A stretch of DNA of 64,000 bases from JAFALK01 sp042701975 (GCA_042701975.1 CP170561.1:4278001-4342000), one strand, 5' to 3'. Shown: positions 8,380 through 17,291, numbered from the stretch's first letter. The notes: a model not told the origin generated them from the letters alone. Numbers and translations: made by a program.

Positions 8380-9009
8380 TCAGGCGCCTCCATAGCCTCC
8401 CGGCGCTTCGTCTTCGTCTTCATCCATCTTGTCGGGCGCAGCAGGCGCCGCCGCCGGCTTCGCCGCCAACGCAGCAAGGATGGCCAGGTAGATCGCCGGG
8501 TCGCTGATCCTTCGCATCAGCCAGCCCTGGCCCTGCCGCATCACGCCCTGACCCACACCGGCCACCAGGCCCCAGAGGAGCCCGCGCTTGCCGATCAGCA
8601 AGGCGCCAAGCGCGGCGGCGATGCCGACGCTGGCCACCGGATGCTGGCGCACCCAGCCGCGTGCGGAAGTGAGCGCGGCCTGGCCGGCCTGCTGCAGCGA
8701 AGACGGATCGATGCCACCCGGTGCATGCGATGGCGCCGCCGGATCCCCGCCCGCTGTCGCCCCCCCCGCCGCAGCGCCGCCGGCCGCTCGCATCCACCCG
8801 CCGGCCATCAGCGCCGGCACGATGCGCCGCCACCAGCGCCGCAGGAAGCGGAAGGGATGTTCCAGCCAATGCCAGATCGGCCCTTCATGGTCCGGTCGCA
8901 TCGAGCGCTGGATGCGCTCGCGCGAAGCCTGCAGGCGCAGCAGCGCTTCGGTGCGCGGATCGAGCCTGATGCCGCTGCTGCCGCCCTTGCCGTTGTTGCC
9001 GCCGTTCAT
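8380..9009 (-). CDS. membrane-associated protein of YqjDE-type operon
   Basis: A 209-residue protein starting at the ATG at 9009, which overlaps the stop of the upstream gene as ATGA. The N-terminus is Gly/Asn-rich, followed by a basic amphipathic region (LRLQASRERIQRSM), a Trp/Arg-rich segment (residues about 45-65), and two hydrophobic stretches near residues 120-150 and 175-195. The C-terminus is acidic (DEDEDEAPGG). It occupies the third position of a DUF883/holin-type/third-gene operon, where enterobacteria carry yqjK, but I cannot show homology to YqjK. Confidence 0.6.
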   Translation of the reverse strand: MNGGNNGKGGSSGIRLDPRTEALLRLQASRERIQRSMRPDHEGPIWHWLEHPFRFLRRWWRRIVPALMAGGWMRAAGGAAAGGATAGGDPAAPSHAPGGIDPSSLQQAGQAALTSARGWVRQHPVASVGIAAALGALLIGKRGLLWGLVAGVGQGVMRQGQGWLMRRISDPAIYLAILAALAAKPAAAPAAPDKMDEDEDEAPGGYGGA

Positions 9010-9389
9010 TTCGGTTCGACCTGGTTCAGCAACTGCAGGTCCAGCGCCCATTGCTCGCGCAACAGCTGGAAAGGTGGGGGGGTGCTGGCGGCGCGCAGCC
9101 AGATGAGGCCGACCACGGCGGGCAGCAGCGGCAGCAGCGGCGTCACGACCAGCAGCCAGGGCTGGGCCAGCGTCTCCCATGGGTGGGCGGACAAGAGCAG
9201 CAACGCCCCGCCCGCCAGCGCGAGCGACAGGCACAGGCCGAGCAGCACCACCGCGCCGACCAGCACGCGCAGCCGCCACTGCTGCAGCGCCTCGCCGGTC
9301 TCCGCGCCGGCCAGCTGCATGTACGCGGACGCGTGCTCCAGCAGCAGCTGCGGCTCACTCGCCAGGGTCCTGTAAAAGGGGTGCAGCAT
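9006..9389 (-). CDS. YqjE-like phage-holin family membrane protein
   Basis: A 127-residue protein starting at the ATG at 9389, six bases after a GGAGG site on the minus strand; the earlier start at 9536 would overlap the DUF883 gene. Two strong TM helices (about 40-65 and 75-97) are separated by a short loop, with hydrophilic ends. This is the YqjE/holin superfamily III layout. It sits between a DUF883 (YqjD/ElaB) gene and a third small gene, as in the yqjD-yqjE operon. The family is envelope-associated and linked to stationary phase; its molecular role is not established. Confidence 0.7.
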   Translation of the reverse strand: MLHPFYRTLASEPQLLLEHASAYMQLAGAETGEALQQWRLRVLVGAVVLLGLCLSLALAGGALLLLSAHPWETLAQPWLLVVTPLLPLLPAVVGLIWLRAASTPPPFQLLREQWALDLQLLNQVEPK

Positions 9390-9490
9390 CACGGGCCTCC
9401 AGACGATCAGACAAAAAAATTGGCAGTTCGAAGACTGCCATAAGGGGAGGATCAGAAAAACAGGGAGGGGAGGAAATTTGGAGTTGTATT

Positions 9491-9832
9491 TCAGCGTTGG
9501 GATTGCTGTTGCGAGCGCGAACGCGACGACATCCACGCAATCAGGCCAGCACTGGCGGCCCCGACGGCAACCGCGATCAGCACGGACTTCACCGGCTCCT
9601 CGCGGATGTACTCGACCGTTCTTTCGCCCGCATGGTTCACCTGCTCGCGCACGCGCACGCCGGTCTGCCGGGCGCGGTCCATGCCGTTGCGGGCCAGGGC
9701 GCTGGCGTCCTGCACCACGCCGCGCAGCACGCCCTGGGCGCCCTCCACGATCTTGCCCGCGCCTTCCTGGATCACATGGGCGGATTCGGCGATGGCCCCG
9801 TCAGTGGGGGCGTTGACTTTGGCTTCTCTCAT
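9491..9832 (-). CDS. DUF883 (YqjD/ElaB-like) membrane-anchored protein
   Basis: A 113-residue protein: a long amphipathic helical region (residues 15-75) rich in Glu, Arg and Ala, then EYIREEPVKSVLIAVAVG, which is the diagnostic C-terminal DUF883 segment, and one TM helix (about 82-102) with a basic tail. E. coli YqjD and ElaB are inner-membrane, C-tail-anchored proteins reported to bind ribosomes in stationary phase. The next two minus-strand genes complete a YqjDE-type operon. Confidence 0.82.
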   Translation of the reverse strand: MREAKVNAPTDGAIAESAHVIQEGAGKIVEGAQGVLRGVVQDASALARNGMDRARQTGVRVREQVNHAGERTVEYIREEPVKSVLIAVAVGAASAGLIAWMSSRSRSQQQSQR

Positions 9833-9903
9833 GGAAATCTCCTTGGGCGTTCGGTAAGTGGATGGGTGAATGGACGAATGAACGTGTCAGTCGAAGGACG
9901 GCG

Positions 9904-10068
9904 TCAGCCCTTCCTGATGAGGCCGGCGATGAGGCTGGCCAGCGCCAGGATCACGAAGCCGTAGAACAGCAGGCGGGCAATGCTGGCAGCGCCGACGGCG
10001 ATGCCGGTAAAGCCGAACAGTGCGGCAATGAGCGCAATCACGAAGAAGGCAATGGCGTAGCGCAACAT
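9904..10068 (-). CDS. DUF1328 (YtjA-like) small membrane protein
   Basis: A 54-residue protein, MLRYAIAFFVIALIAALFGF followed by TGIAVGAASIARLLFYGF and a second helix. These are two TM helices with the diagnostic GFTGIA-G-A turn of DUF1328. The start at 10068 is preferred because the AAGGAG site (10075-10080) lies six bases upstream; the ATG at 10074 would have no spacing. Function unknown; often induced by envelope stress. A paralogue is encoded at 24699-24875. Confidence 0.85.
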   Translation of the reverse strand: MLRYAIAFFVIALIAALFGFTGIAVGAASIARLLFYGFVILALASLIAGLIRKG

Positions 10069-10100
10069 GAACATCTCCTTGAAACCGGAATGATTCAAAT

Positions 10101-11951
10101 CTAGGCCTCGTGCAAGGGCCGGCATATCGGCTCGAATCTGACGCTCAAGTAGGACGCGACCGCCTCCTGAGCGAGCTGGAGGGCTTCTTGCAACGACGTC
10201 GCCGTGCCCAGCTCTGCCGATTGCTCTGGCGAGCTCGGTTCGACCTCGGCGGCCCAGGCGCCGAGCAACAGCGGCAGATCGGCCTGACGACGACGCAGGC
10301 GATGCAGCGCGAAACGCGCCTGCGTGAGCGGCGCCGGATGGAAGCTGCACAGGCACACGGCCGCCACGTCCTGCAGCGGCAACTCCGCGATCTGCTCGGC
10401 AGTCAGCGCCGAGGCCGGCAAGGCCTTGCCGCGCACGCCCTGGGCTCGCAGCAGATGCGCCAGCATGCGGGCGGAGAGGTTGTCGGCCTCGCTGCGTGCG
10501 CCGATGCACAGCACCGTGGGGCCGGCAGCCTCGTCGCCATCCAGGCCCGCCGGCCCGTCGCGCTGCATCACGTTCAGGAGCCGCTCCATGCCCATCAGGA
10601 CCCGCTGGCGCTGCACCAGGCTGCCGACGGGTCCATGTGAAGCATCGGCCAGCAGGCGCAAGGCGCCGAGCGCCGCCTCGTCATAGAAGGCCATCAGGCC
10701 TTCGGGCGTGGAGACGTCATCGACCTGCTCCAGCGCGTCTTCCAGCGCGCCCGTGGCCAGGCGCTGGTGCAGCCGCGTCGGCGCGTCGAACACCGGCTTG
10801 GCGCCCAGCAGTGGATCGAGCATGCGCAGTGGCCCGAGGTCGCGGCCCAGCACCAGCAGGCAGACCGTCAGCGGCGTCGCGATGGCCAGGCCTTCCAGCC
10901 CCCACACCAGGCTCCAGAAGCCTGCGGAAAGCAGCACGGCCAGCGAGGACACGCCGGTGCTCTGCCCATAGGCCAGCGGCTCGACGAAGTTGTTCAGCAA
11001 CAGCTCCAGCCCGACGATCAGGCCGAGCGTCATGCCCACCATGTGCCAGCCCGGATCGACCGCAAAGGCCAGCAGCAGCGGACACACCGAAGCCACCACC
11101 GGCCCAAGATAAGGCACGAAACGCAACGCGCCGCCGAGCAGGCCCCACAGCCACGCGCCCGGCACGCCGATGACCCACAGACCCAGGCCCAGCGGCACGG
11201 CGTAGCAGGTGTTGACCATCAGCTGGGCCACGAGGTAGCGGCTCACCCGGTCGCCCGCCTCATCCAGGGTTTCGGCGGAGCGCGCCAGGTCCTGGCCGAG
11301 CAGGCGCAGTAGCCGGTCGCGAATCTCGTGCCGCTGCAGCAGCATGAAGAACAGCAGCACCACCATCAGCCCGATCTGTGCCAGCGGCAGCAACACCTGC
11401 GCGGCAAAGGCGGCCAGCGTGCGCAGGGGCGAAGGCGGCGCCGGCTCCACCTGCACGCGCTGCGGTGCCGCTGCCTTGGGCGCCAGCGCGCGGCGCGTGG
11501 CGTCGAGCTCGCCTTCCACCACGCCGATCATGCGCAGCCCGTCCTGCCAAGGCCCCTGTCCTGTCGGGCGCAGCGCGCGCAGCTTGTCGCGCACGGTCTC
11601 CTGGTAGCTCGGCAGGTCGCGGCTCAGGCTCAGCATCTGCTGGCCCATCACGAAGCCCAGGCCCAGGCACAAGGACACCAGCGCGACGATCACCAGCATC
11701 ACGGCCGGCACGTGCGGCACGTGCAGGCGCCGCAGCAGCGCGACGGCCGGCGTCAGCGCAAAGGCCAGCAGGGCCGCCAGCACCAGCGGCGCCAGCAAAG
11801 GCTTGCCGAAGTGCAGCGCCGCGATGCCGAGCGCGATGGCCAGGCCGCCGACGACGAAGCGCAAGCCGGGCAGGTGGTGCTCCAGCAACTCGGCAACGGC
11901 CGATGCGGAGGCCGAGGGCGGCGGGGGTTCGGCGGCAGGCGGCGTCGACAT
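10101..11951 (-). CDS. AI-2E family permease with extra C-terminal domain
   Basis: A 616-residue protein. Residues about 30-385 form the AI-2E/PerM permease with its two-part TM arrangement, a soluble middle region (115-200) and the conserved GALRFVPYLGPVVAS. Family members export various small molecules or ions, so AI-2 transport should not be assumed. After a helical linker (385-470), residues about 475-575 look like a small Rossmann-type domain (GPTVLCIGARSEADNLSARM ... VAAVCLCSF). This resembles a degenerate B12-binding or receiver-like fold without a cobalamin DxHxxG motif. The typical family length is about 350-400 residues, so this is an extended form. It lies 13 bases from the AsmA gene. 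Confidence 0.8.
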   Translation of the reverse strand: MSTPPAAEPPPPSASASAVAELLEHHLPGLRFVVGGLAIALGIAALHFGKPLLAPLVLAALLAFALTPAVALLRRLHVPHVPAVMLVIVALVSLCLGLGFVMGQQMLSLSRDLPSYQETVRDKLRALRPTGQGPWQDGLRMIGVVEGELDATRRALAPKAAAPQRVQVEPAPPSPLRTLAAFAAQVLLPLAQIGLMVVLLFFMLLQRHEIRDRLLRLLGQDLARSAETLDEAGDRVSRYLVAQLMVNTCYAVPLGLGLWVIGVPGAWLWGLLGGALRFVPYLGPVVASVCPLLLAFAVDPGWHMVGMTLGLIVGLELLLNNFVEPLAYGQSTGVSSLAVLLSAGFWSLVWGLEGLAIATPLTVCLLVLGRDLGPLRMLDPLLGAKPVFDAPTRLHQRLATGALEDALEQVDDVSTPEGLMAFYDEAALGALRLLADASHGPVGSLVQRQRVLMGMERLLNVMQRDGPAGLDGDEAAGPTVLCIGARSEADNLSARMLAHLLRAQGVRGKALPASALTAEQIAELPLQDVAAVCLCSFHPAPLTQARFALHRLRRRQADLPLLLGAWAAEVEPSSPEQSAELGTATSLQEALQLAQEAVASYLSVRFEPICRPLHEA

Positions 11952-11964
11952 GGTGGCCGCTCGC

Positions 11965-13857
11965 TCAACCGGCAGTCTTCGGATGCGATGGCGCGTGCGG
12001 CGCGGCGTCGCAGACCAGCGGCGGCAGCTTCTCGCCCGGGTCCACAAAGGCCAGCAGCGCGGCCGGCGGCGCCACCAGGCCCAGGGCCAAAGCGGCAACC
12101 GCGCGCCCGCGCAGGGCTTTGGCCTCGATCTTGACCTTGGGGTCGGCGAGGCTGCCCTGCACCAGCACCGGCGCGCGCAAGGCCATCGGCGAGAAGTCCT
12201 TGGGCTTGGTGATCAGGCGCAGGCCCAGCTGCTCCGTCTTCAGGCTCAGGCCGCCTTCGATCTCGATGCGGCTGTCCTTGTTGTCCACCACGGCCATCTG
12301 CGGCCGCAGCACGCCGGACTTGAAGCGGCCTTCGACTCGCGCGCAGTTCAGCGCCAGCGCGTCATCGCCGCGAATCCAGATGCCCAGACCCTGCGCCACG
12401 TCCAGCCCGGCCAGCTCGGTGGCCAGGTGCGAGAGCGTGCCGTCCTGCAAGGACAGGCTCACGTGGCCGTCGAGCGTGCCCAGCAGCGCCGCGGTGCTGC
12501 GGCCCGTGCCCTGCACCTCCGCCTGGCCGCGCAGCCGGCCGGTGACGGCATGCGTGGTGCGCAGCCAGTGCTCCAGCGCCATGTTCTGCACGCCGAGCTT
12601 GACCTGCCACAGCGGCGGCTCGACGCGGGCACTCAAGGTGGCATCGGCACTGATCTGGCCGCCGGCCACGCCCGCGCGCAGGTCCTGCAGGCTCAGCAGG
12701 TTGTCCTGCAGCTGCAGCCGCGCGCTGATCGGCGCAAACGGCGCCAGGGAGCGGCTGCCCAGGTCGAGCGCGCTGAGGCTGATGTTCACGTCGGCATCCA
12801 TGCGCGCCAGCGAGGGGATGTCGAGCTGCCGATCGGGCAGCACGCGGCCGCTGCGGCTCGGCTCGGTGTCGGTACCCAGGGCCGGGCCCAGGTCAGCCAG
12901 CAGCAGCGGGCCGCCGCGCAGCTCGCCCGTCAGCAGCGGGCGCACGGTGCGGGTGTTGAACTTGAAGTCGCCGGCCAGTTGGCTGCGGCCGATCGTGCCC
13001 TGCGCATCGGTGAACTGCCAGATGCCCGAGGCGTGCTGCAGCCGGCCCTTGAGCACGAAGGGCGGCGTGGCTGGCAGCGTGATGCCGATCGGCCGGCCCA
13101 CGGCGGCCAGTGAAGGCCCGTGCACTTCAACGCGGCCATCGAGCGCGCGGGCATCGAGCAGCGAAGCCGCCGTGCCGTCGAACTGGATGCGGCTCTTCGC
13201 CTGGCTCAGCGTGGCCTGCAGCCGGGCGGGCGCGGGCTGCCCCTCACCGGCGCGCGGCGAAGACAGCAGCGACAGGCCGGCGCTGGCCTCAGCCTGCAGC
13301 GCCAGCTTCTGCTCGCGCAGCTCGCCGTCCATCTGCGCCTGCCAGCGGCCATCAGCCTCGGTGTGGAAGCGCGCGTCGGCCCTGAGCTGCAGCGGCGCGT
13401 CGTCCACGTGGACGTTGCCGTGGCGGATCACCAGCGCGTCGATAACGGGCAGCGGCGTCGGCTCGCCCGAAGACTTCTTGCCCGATTGCCAGTTGCTTCG
13501 GCCCAGCGCGTCGCGACTCCAGGCGACGTCGAGCTGTTCGGCGTTCACCTCGCGCAATCGCAAGGGCGTCTGCTCGTGCTGCCAGTCCCAGAGGTCGCGC
13601 CAGCGCCAACGCAGCTCGAGATTCTTCGCCTCGGCCAGCACGGCGTCGCCGCGGACCACGCGCACCGAAGGCGACTCGACGCGGGGCTGCACGATCAGGT
13701 GCAGCCGCGTGTCCGGGTCCAGCGTCATGCCCAGCCCCGGCGCGATGTAGCGCGCCGCGCGCGGGGCTAGCCCCGGCCAGCCGGCCATCTCGGCAGCGGT
13801 CACGGCCAGCACGAGCAGCAGCACGGCGAGCGCGGTCAGGCGGAGTGCGAGTTTCAT
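11965..13857 (-). CDS. AsmA family envelope protein
   Basis: A 630-residue protein with one N-terminal TM helix (residues 4-24) followed by a long periplasmic beta-rich region. The AsmA N-terminal segment (GWPGLAPRAARYIAPGLG) and the C-terminal AsmA_2-like repeats (about 350-590, e.g. DLRAGVAGGQISADATL and DKDSRIEIEGGLSL) are recognisable. AsmA-like proteins belong to the bridge-like lipid-transfer family and affect outer-membrane assembly. A GTAGGAC element lies 58 bases upstream of the start. The AI-2E permease gene follows closely. Confidence 0.82.
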   Translation of the reverse strand: MKLALRLTALAVLLLVLAVTAAEMAGWPGLAPRAARYIAPGLGMTLDPDTRLHLIVQPRVESPSVRVVRGDAVLAEAKNLELRWRWRDLWDWQHEQTPLRLREVNAEQLDVAWSRDALGRSNWQSGKKSSGEPTPLPVIDALVIRHGNVHVDDAPLQLRADARFHTEADGRWQAQMDGELREQKLALQAEASAGLSLLSSPRAGEGQPAPARLQATLSQAKSRIQFDGTAASLLDARALDGRVEVHGPSLAAVGRPIGITLPATPPFVLKGRLQHASGIWQFTDAQGTIGRSQLAGDFKFNTRTVRPLLTGELRGGPLLLADLGPALGTDTEPSRSGRVLPDRQLDIPSLARMDADVNISLSALDLGSRSLAPFAPISARLQLQDNLLSLQDLRAGVAGGQISADATLSARVEPPLWQVKLGVQNMALEHWLRTTHAVTGRLRGQAEVQGTGRSTAALLGTLDGHVSLSLQDGTLSHLATELAGLDVAQGLGIWIRGDDALALNCARVEGRFKSGVLRPQMAVVDNKDSRIEIEGGLSLKTEQLGLRLITKPKDFSPMALRAPVLVQGSLADPKVKIEAKALRGRAVAALALGLVAPPAALLAFVDPGEKLPPLVCDAAPHAPSHPKTAG

Positions 13858-13914
13858 GCAGCCATGGTCTGCCCGCGTGCGCGCGCGCCGCGTGGGACGG
13901 TGCAGATCGCTCTC

Positions 13915-13921
13915 GTAGGAC
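13915..13921 (-). promoter_or_regulatory. GTAGGAC element between AsmA and small gene
   Basis: This is the reverse complement of GTCCTAC, 58 bases upstream of the AsmA start and 148 bases before the small gene on the plus strand. It is followed by CGCCGTC, as in the copies at 24215 and 49065. Confidence 0.4.
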
Positions 13922-14068
13922 GCCGTCTCGGCAAAGACAGCGGGGAAACACTGTCGGCCCCTTCCGACGCAAGGTGCAGCACGGCGCCGACTCCCAATTC
14001 GTGTGCGATGCGGAACAGTTCAGCCATCCCATCCATTCATCCATCTCATCTTCCTCGCGGAGGCCGAC

Positions 14069-14242
14069 ATGCAAGAAGCGCAACGAACCGAAGTCCCCCC
14101 GCAGGCCCAAGGTCTGTTCGTGCGTTGGCGCGATGCCTTGCTGCAGCGCGGCCACGCAAGCGAAGCCGGCGAGGGCGAACTGGGCTTTGAATCGGCCCTG
14201 CCCTGGCTGATCCCGGAAGAATCGCCGCCGGCTCAATCCTGA
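14069..14242 (+). CDS. small hypothetical protein
   Basis: A 57-residue acidic, soluble protein (MQEAQRTEVPPQAQGLFVRW) ending LPWLIPEESPPAQS. The ATG at 14069 is preceded by GCGGAGG at good spacing; a longer frame from 14003 has no ribosome site. No domain is recognised. It lies 23 bases before the phospholipase D-like gene and may be its operon partner. Confidence 0.55.
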   Translation: MQEAQRTEVPPQAQGLFVRWRDALLQRGHASEAGEGELGFESALPWLIPEESPPAQS

Positions 14243-14265
14243 GCGGGAAGGCGCCAAGGTGCCCT

Positions 14266-15669
14266 GTGCGCCCGCCCTCACCGCTCACGCTGTTGGCCAC
14301 ATGCGTACTGCTGGCAGGTGGCTGCGCAACGGCCCCGGCGCCCGGGCCACAACAGGTGGTGCCTGCCACACCGGCGAATGAGGTGGCCAGCCAGCTGACG
14401 ATGGTGGGCGCCAACGGCCCCGTGCCGGCGGCCGCCACGCTGCGCGCCGTGGCCGAGGAAGGCAAGCCCGAGCTGCTGCAGCGCCACCTCAAGGCCCTGG
14501 CCGCGCTGGGCGACATCAGCCTGGTGCGGGGCAACTCGGCCAAGCTGCTGATCGACGGGCCAGCCAACTTTGCCGCGATGCGCGAGGCCATCGAGCGCGC
14601 GCGGCACGTCATCTTGCTGGAGAGCTACATCTTCGAGGACGAAGGCATTGCCGCCGAGATGAGCGAGCTGCTCAAGCGCCGCGCGCGCGCCGGCGTGAAA
14701 GTGGCCCTGCTGCGCGACGCCGTGGGCTCGATGGGCACCGACGGCGCCTTCTTCGACAGCCTGTCCGAGGCTGGCATCTCGGTCTGCAGCTTCAACGGCA
14801 TCCTGCCGGGCAAGGACACCGGCCACTCCGCCTCGATGAGCATCACGCAGCGGGACCATCGCAAGCTGCTGGTGGTGGATGAGCGCGTGGCCTTCACCGG
14901 TGGCATCAACATCAGCGACGTCTACGGCTCGGGCTCCGCGGGCCTGCGCCTGTCGAACAGCAAGGACGACCCACTGAAGCACGGCTGGCGAGACACACAG
15001 GTGGTCCTGCGCGGGCCGATCGTGCAGGTGCTGGCGCGCACCTTCGCGCAGAGCTGGCACGGCCAGTCGTGCTCCGGCGAGCTGGACCTGTCAAAGCTGC
15101 CCGCTGCTCAGGAAGCCGGACCGCGCGTCGTCGCCTTGACCACCAGCGATCCGCGCGAGCCGGACAACCACATCTACCAGTCGCTGCTGGCCGCCGTCCG
15201 CGCTTCAAAGCGAAGCGTGATGGTGACCATGGCCTATTTCGCGCCGGGCCGCAAGATGGCCAAGGCCCTGGCTGAAGCCGCCAGGCGCGGCGTACGCGTG
15301 GAACTGCTGCTGCCCGGCCGCACCGATTTCACGCTGGTCATGCAGGCCGGTCGTTCCTACTACGGAGAGCTGCTCCGGGCGGGCGTGCATCTGTACGAGA
15401 TCGAGCACGCCGTGCTGCACGCCAAGACGGCGGTCATCGACGGCGTGTGGTCCAGCGTCGGCTCCAGCAACATGGACTGGCGCAGCTTCACCGGCAACAA
15501 CGAACTCAACGTCATCGTGCTGGGCGACGACTTCGGTAACGAGATGCAGGCCATGTTCGACCATGACCGCGAGGTGGCGCACGAGATCTCGTCCAAGGAC
15601 TGGCGCGATCGGGACCTGAGCCAGCGGGTCATGCAGACACTCGGACGAATGCTCGAACGCTGGCTCTGA
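14266..15669 (+). CDS. phospholipase D / cardiolipin synthase-like lipoprotein
   Basis: A 467-residue protein from a GTG start. It has a lipoprotein signal peptide (lipobox AGGC) and two phospholipase D HKD motifs: HRKLLVVDERVAFTGG with H198, and HAKTAVIDGVWSSVGSSN with H385. The order and spacing match cardiolipin synthase ClsC/ClsB-type enzymes, which transfer phosphatidyl groups between phospholipids. A lipoprotein anchor would place the active site on the periplasmic side. Cardiolipin synthesis is one option; a PLD-type hydrolase is another. Confidence 0.82.
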   Translation: MRPPSPLTLLATCVLLAGGCATAPAPGPQQVVPATPANEVASQLTMVGANGPVPAAATLRAVAEEGKPELLQRHLKALAALGDISLVRGNSAKLLIDGPANFAAMREAIERARHVILLESYIFEDEGIAAEMSELLKRRARAGVKVALLRDAVGSMGTDGAFFDSLSEAGISVCSFNGILPGKDTGHSASMSITQRDHRKLLVVDERVAFTGGINISDVYGSGSAGLRLSNSKDDPLKHGWRDTQVVLRGPIVQVLARTFAQSWHGQSCSGELDLSKLPAAQEAGPRVVALTTSDPREPDNHIYQSLLAAVRASKRSVMVTMAYFAPGRKMAKALAEAARRGVRVELLLPGRTDFTLVMQAGRSYYGELLRAGVHLYEIEHAVLHAKTAVIDGVWSSVGSSNMDWRSFTGNNELNVIVLGDDFGNEMQAMFDHDREVAHEISSKDWRDRDLSQRVMQTLGRMLERWL

Positions 15670-15684
15670 TCCTCACCAGCAGCC

Positions 15685-16320
15685 TTACTGAATCAACCCA
15701 TTTTTCAACGCGTAATACGTCAGATCGCTGTTCGTCTCCAGCTTGAGCTTTTCCAGCGTGCGGGTGCGGTAGGTGCTGACCGTCTTGACGCTGAGGAACA
15801 TGGCCTTGGCCATTTCGCCCACGGTCTCGCCCTTGGCCAAGCGCAGGAAGACCTGCAGCTCGCGCTCGGACAGGCCCTCGTGCAGCGGCTTGTCCGTGCT
15901 GCCGCTGACCATCGTGTCGGCCATCATCTCGGCCACCGCGGGGCTGATGTAGCGCGAGCCGCGGGCCACTGTGCGGATGGCGTTGGCGATCTCCTCGGGG
16001 TCGCATTCCTTGTTCAGGTAGCCGCTGGCGCCGCGGCGCAGCAGCGTCGTCGCGTAATGCGTTTCCGGGAAACCGCTGAGGATCAGCACCGGCAGCTCCG
16101 GGAAGCGCACCTTGATCGCAGCCAGCGCGTCCACGCCGCTCTGGTCCGGCATGGAGATGTCCATCAGGATCACGTCCACGTCGCCGCCGCGCGCCATTTC
16201 CAGCGCCTCGCGGCCATTGGCGGCTTCACCGGTCACGCGCAGATCGACGTTGTCACCCAGGAACTGGCGAAGACCGGAGCGCACGATGGCGTGGTCGTCA
16301 ACGATACCGACTCGGATCAT
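15685..16320 (-). CDS. NarL/FixJ-type response regulator
   Basis: A 211-residue regulator: receiver domain (1-120) with D8/D9, phospho-acceptor D54 (ILMDISMPD) and K104, then a LuxR-type helix-turn-helix (about 145-205) with LSERELQVFLRLAKG and VKTVSTYRTR. The start at 16320 has an AGGAGG site upstream. It is divergent from the CsbD gene, and the shared spacer holds a GTCCTAC element 67 bases from its start. It is the only NarL-type DNA-binding regulator in the window, so it is a candidate reader of that element. The HisKA_3 kinase at 4933-6396 is a plausible but unproven partner. Confidence 0.9.
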   Translation of the reverse strand: MIRVGIVDDHAIVRSGLRQFLGDNVDLRVTGEAANGREALEMARGGDVDVILMDISMPDQSGVDALAAIKVRFPELPVLILSGFPETHYATTLLRRGASGYLNKECDPEEIANAIRTVARGSRYISPAVAEMMADTMVSGSTDKPLHEGLSERELQVFLRLAKGETVGEMAKAMFLSVKTVSTYRTRTLEKLKLETNSDLTYYALKNGLIQ

Positions 16321-16386
16321 GGGCACCTCCTCTTCATTGATGTGTATCAAGCCTAGCAGCCCGAACTCTGGAGCGCGATCAGAGAT

Positions 16387-16393
16387 GTCCTAC
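16387..16393 (+). promoter_or_regulatory. GTCCTAC element between NarL regulator and csbD
   Basis: GTCCTAC lies in the 187-base divergent spacer, 115 bases before the CsbD start and 67 bases from the NarL regulator start. It could serve either gene. Confidence 0.4.
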
Positions 16394-16507
16394 ACGCCGC
16401 GGGGGCAGGCACCGACCCTGTGCGAGCAGCGGCAACCCTAACTTTGAGTTGTCGCGGAGTTGTTACTCAAACGCTTCGCGTCCTGAAACTCAAGAAAGGA
16501 ACTCACC

Positions 16508-16726
16508 ATGAACTGGGACCGCATTGAAGGCAATTGGAAGCAACTCACCGGCCGCATCCAGGAGCAGTGGGGCAAGCTGACGGACGACGACCTCGACATC
16601 GCCGACGGCCAGCGCCACGCCCTGGCCGGCCGCATCCAGGAACGCTACGGCATCCAGAAGGACGAAGCCGAGAAGCAGATCTCCGACTGGGCGAAGACCG
16701 CCAAGGAAGACTGGTTCAACCGTTGA
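16508..16726 (+). CDS. CsbD family stress protein
   Basis: A 72-residue CsbD-like protein with the usual opening MNWDRIEGNWKQLTGRIQEQ and the second half ERYGIQKDEAEKQI. The family is small, charged, helical and widely induced under general or osmotic stress; its molecular function is not known. An AAGGAA site precedes the ATG. A perfect 15-bp hairpin follows at 16738-16788, and a BON lipoprotein gene comes next. Confidence 0.9.
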   Translation: MNWDRIEGNWKQLTGRIQEQWGKLTDDDLDIADGQRHALAGRIQERYGIQKDEAEKQISDWAKTAKEDWFNR

Positions 16727-16737
16727 GCATCCGGCCG

Positions 16738-16788
16738 GCATCGGCGGGGCGGCGCTGTCTGACAAGCGTGTCTCCGCCCCGCCGATGC
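16738..16788 (+). terminator. 15-bp perfect hairpin after csbD
   Basis: The arm at 16738-16752 (GCATCGGCGGGGCGG) is perfectly complementary to 16774-16788, with a 21-base loop, starting 12 bases after the CsbD stop. No T-tract follows. It probably ends or stabilises the short csbD transcript. Confidence 0.6.
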
Positions 16789-16854
16789 CCGCCGACGCCC
16801 CCCATCGCCATAGTTGTGACAGCAGTAACCCCCTCGACTCCCTAGGAGATTCTC

Positions 16855-17187
16855 ATGAACAAGACGACCCATCGCGGCGGCCTCCTGATCGCAGCCGCCC
16901 TTGCACTGACCGCGGCGCTCGGCACCACCGGCTGCGCCGTCACCCGCAACCAGGAGTCCGTCGGCGCCTACGTCGATGACGCCACCCTGACGACCCGTGT
17001 GAAGGCCAAGTTCGCCGCCGACCCGACGGTCAGCGCCATGGCCATCAGCGTGGAAACGATGAAGGGGGTGGTCCAGCTCTCGGGCTTTGCGAAGAGCAAC
17101 GAAGAGCGTGCCGTGGCCGAACGCCTGGCCCGCGAGACCTCGGGCGTGAAGGCGGTGCGCAACGACATCGCCCTGCGTACCGGCTGA
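16855..17187 (+). CDS. BON domain lipoprotein
   Basis: A 110-residue protein with a lipoprotein signal peptide (TTGCAV lipobox) and one BON domain (about 40-108) with TRVKAKFAADPTVSAM and KGVVQLSGFAKS. BON domains bind phospholipid membranes, as in OsmY and DolP. It is a shorter relative of the protein at 3942-4358, without the long helical linker. AGGAG precedes the ATG, and a CATAGTTGT sequence at 16809 resembles the -10 region seen before the other BON gene. Confidence 0.88.
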   Translation: MNKTTHRGGLLIAAALALTAALGTTGCAVTRNQESVGAYVDDATLTTRVKAKFAADPTVSAMAISVETMKGVVQLSGFAKSNEERAVAERLARETSGVKAVRNDIALRTG

Positions 17188-17284
17188 TTTGTGTGAACCC
17201 CGCCCCCCGGGCCGGCGGCATCCACTGATGCCCCGGCCCAACGCGGAGCCGCCAGAAAGCTTGCAAGGCAAAGAAATAGGCCCC

Positions 17285-17291
17285 GTCCTAC
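17285..17291 (+). promoter_or_regulatory. GTCCTAC element upstream of response regulator
   Basis: GTCCTAC lies 84 bases before the start of the second single-domain response regulator. Confidence 0.4.

Noticed and set aside
11378..13750. A 790-codon plus-strand frame
   Set aside because: It is a shadow across the permease and AsmA genes; Ser/Arg/Ala-rich without domains.
16738..16788. Transposon terminal inverted repeats
   Set aside because: The arms are only 21 bases apart and sit right after a gene stop, so a transcript hairpin is the simpler reading.
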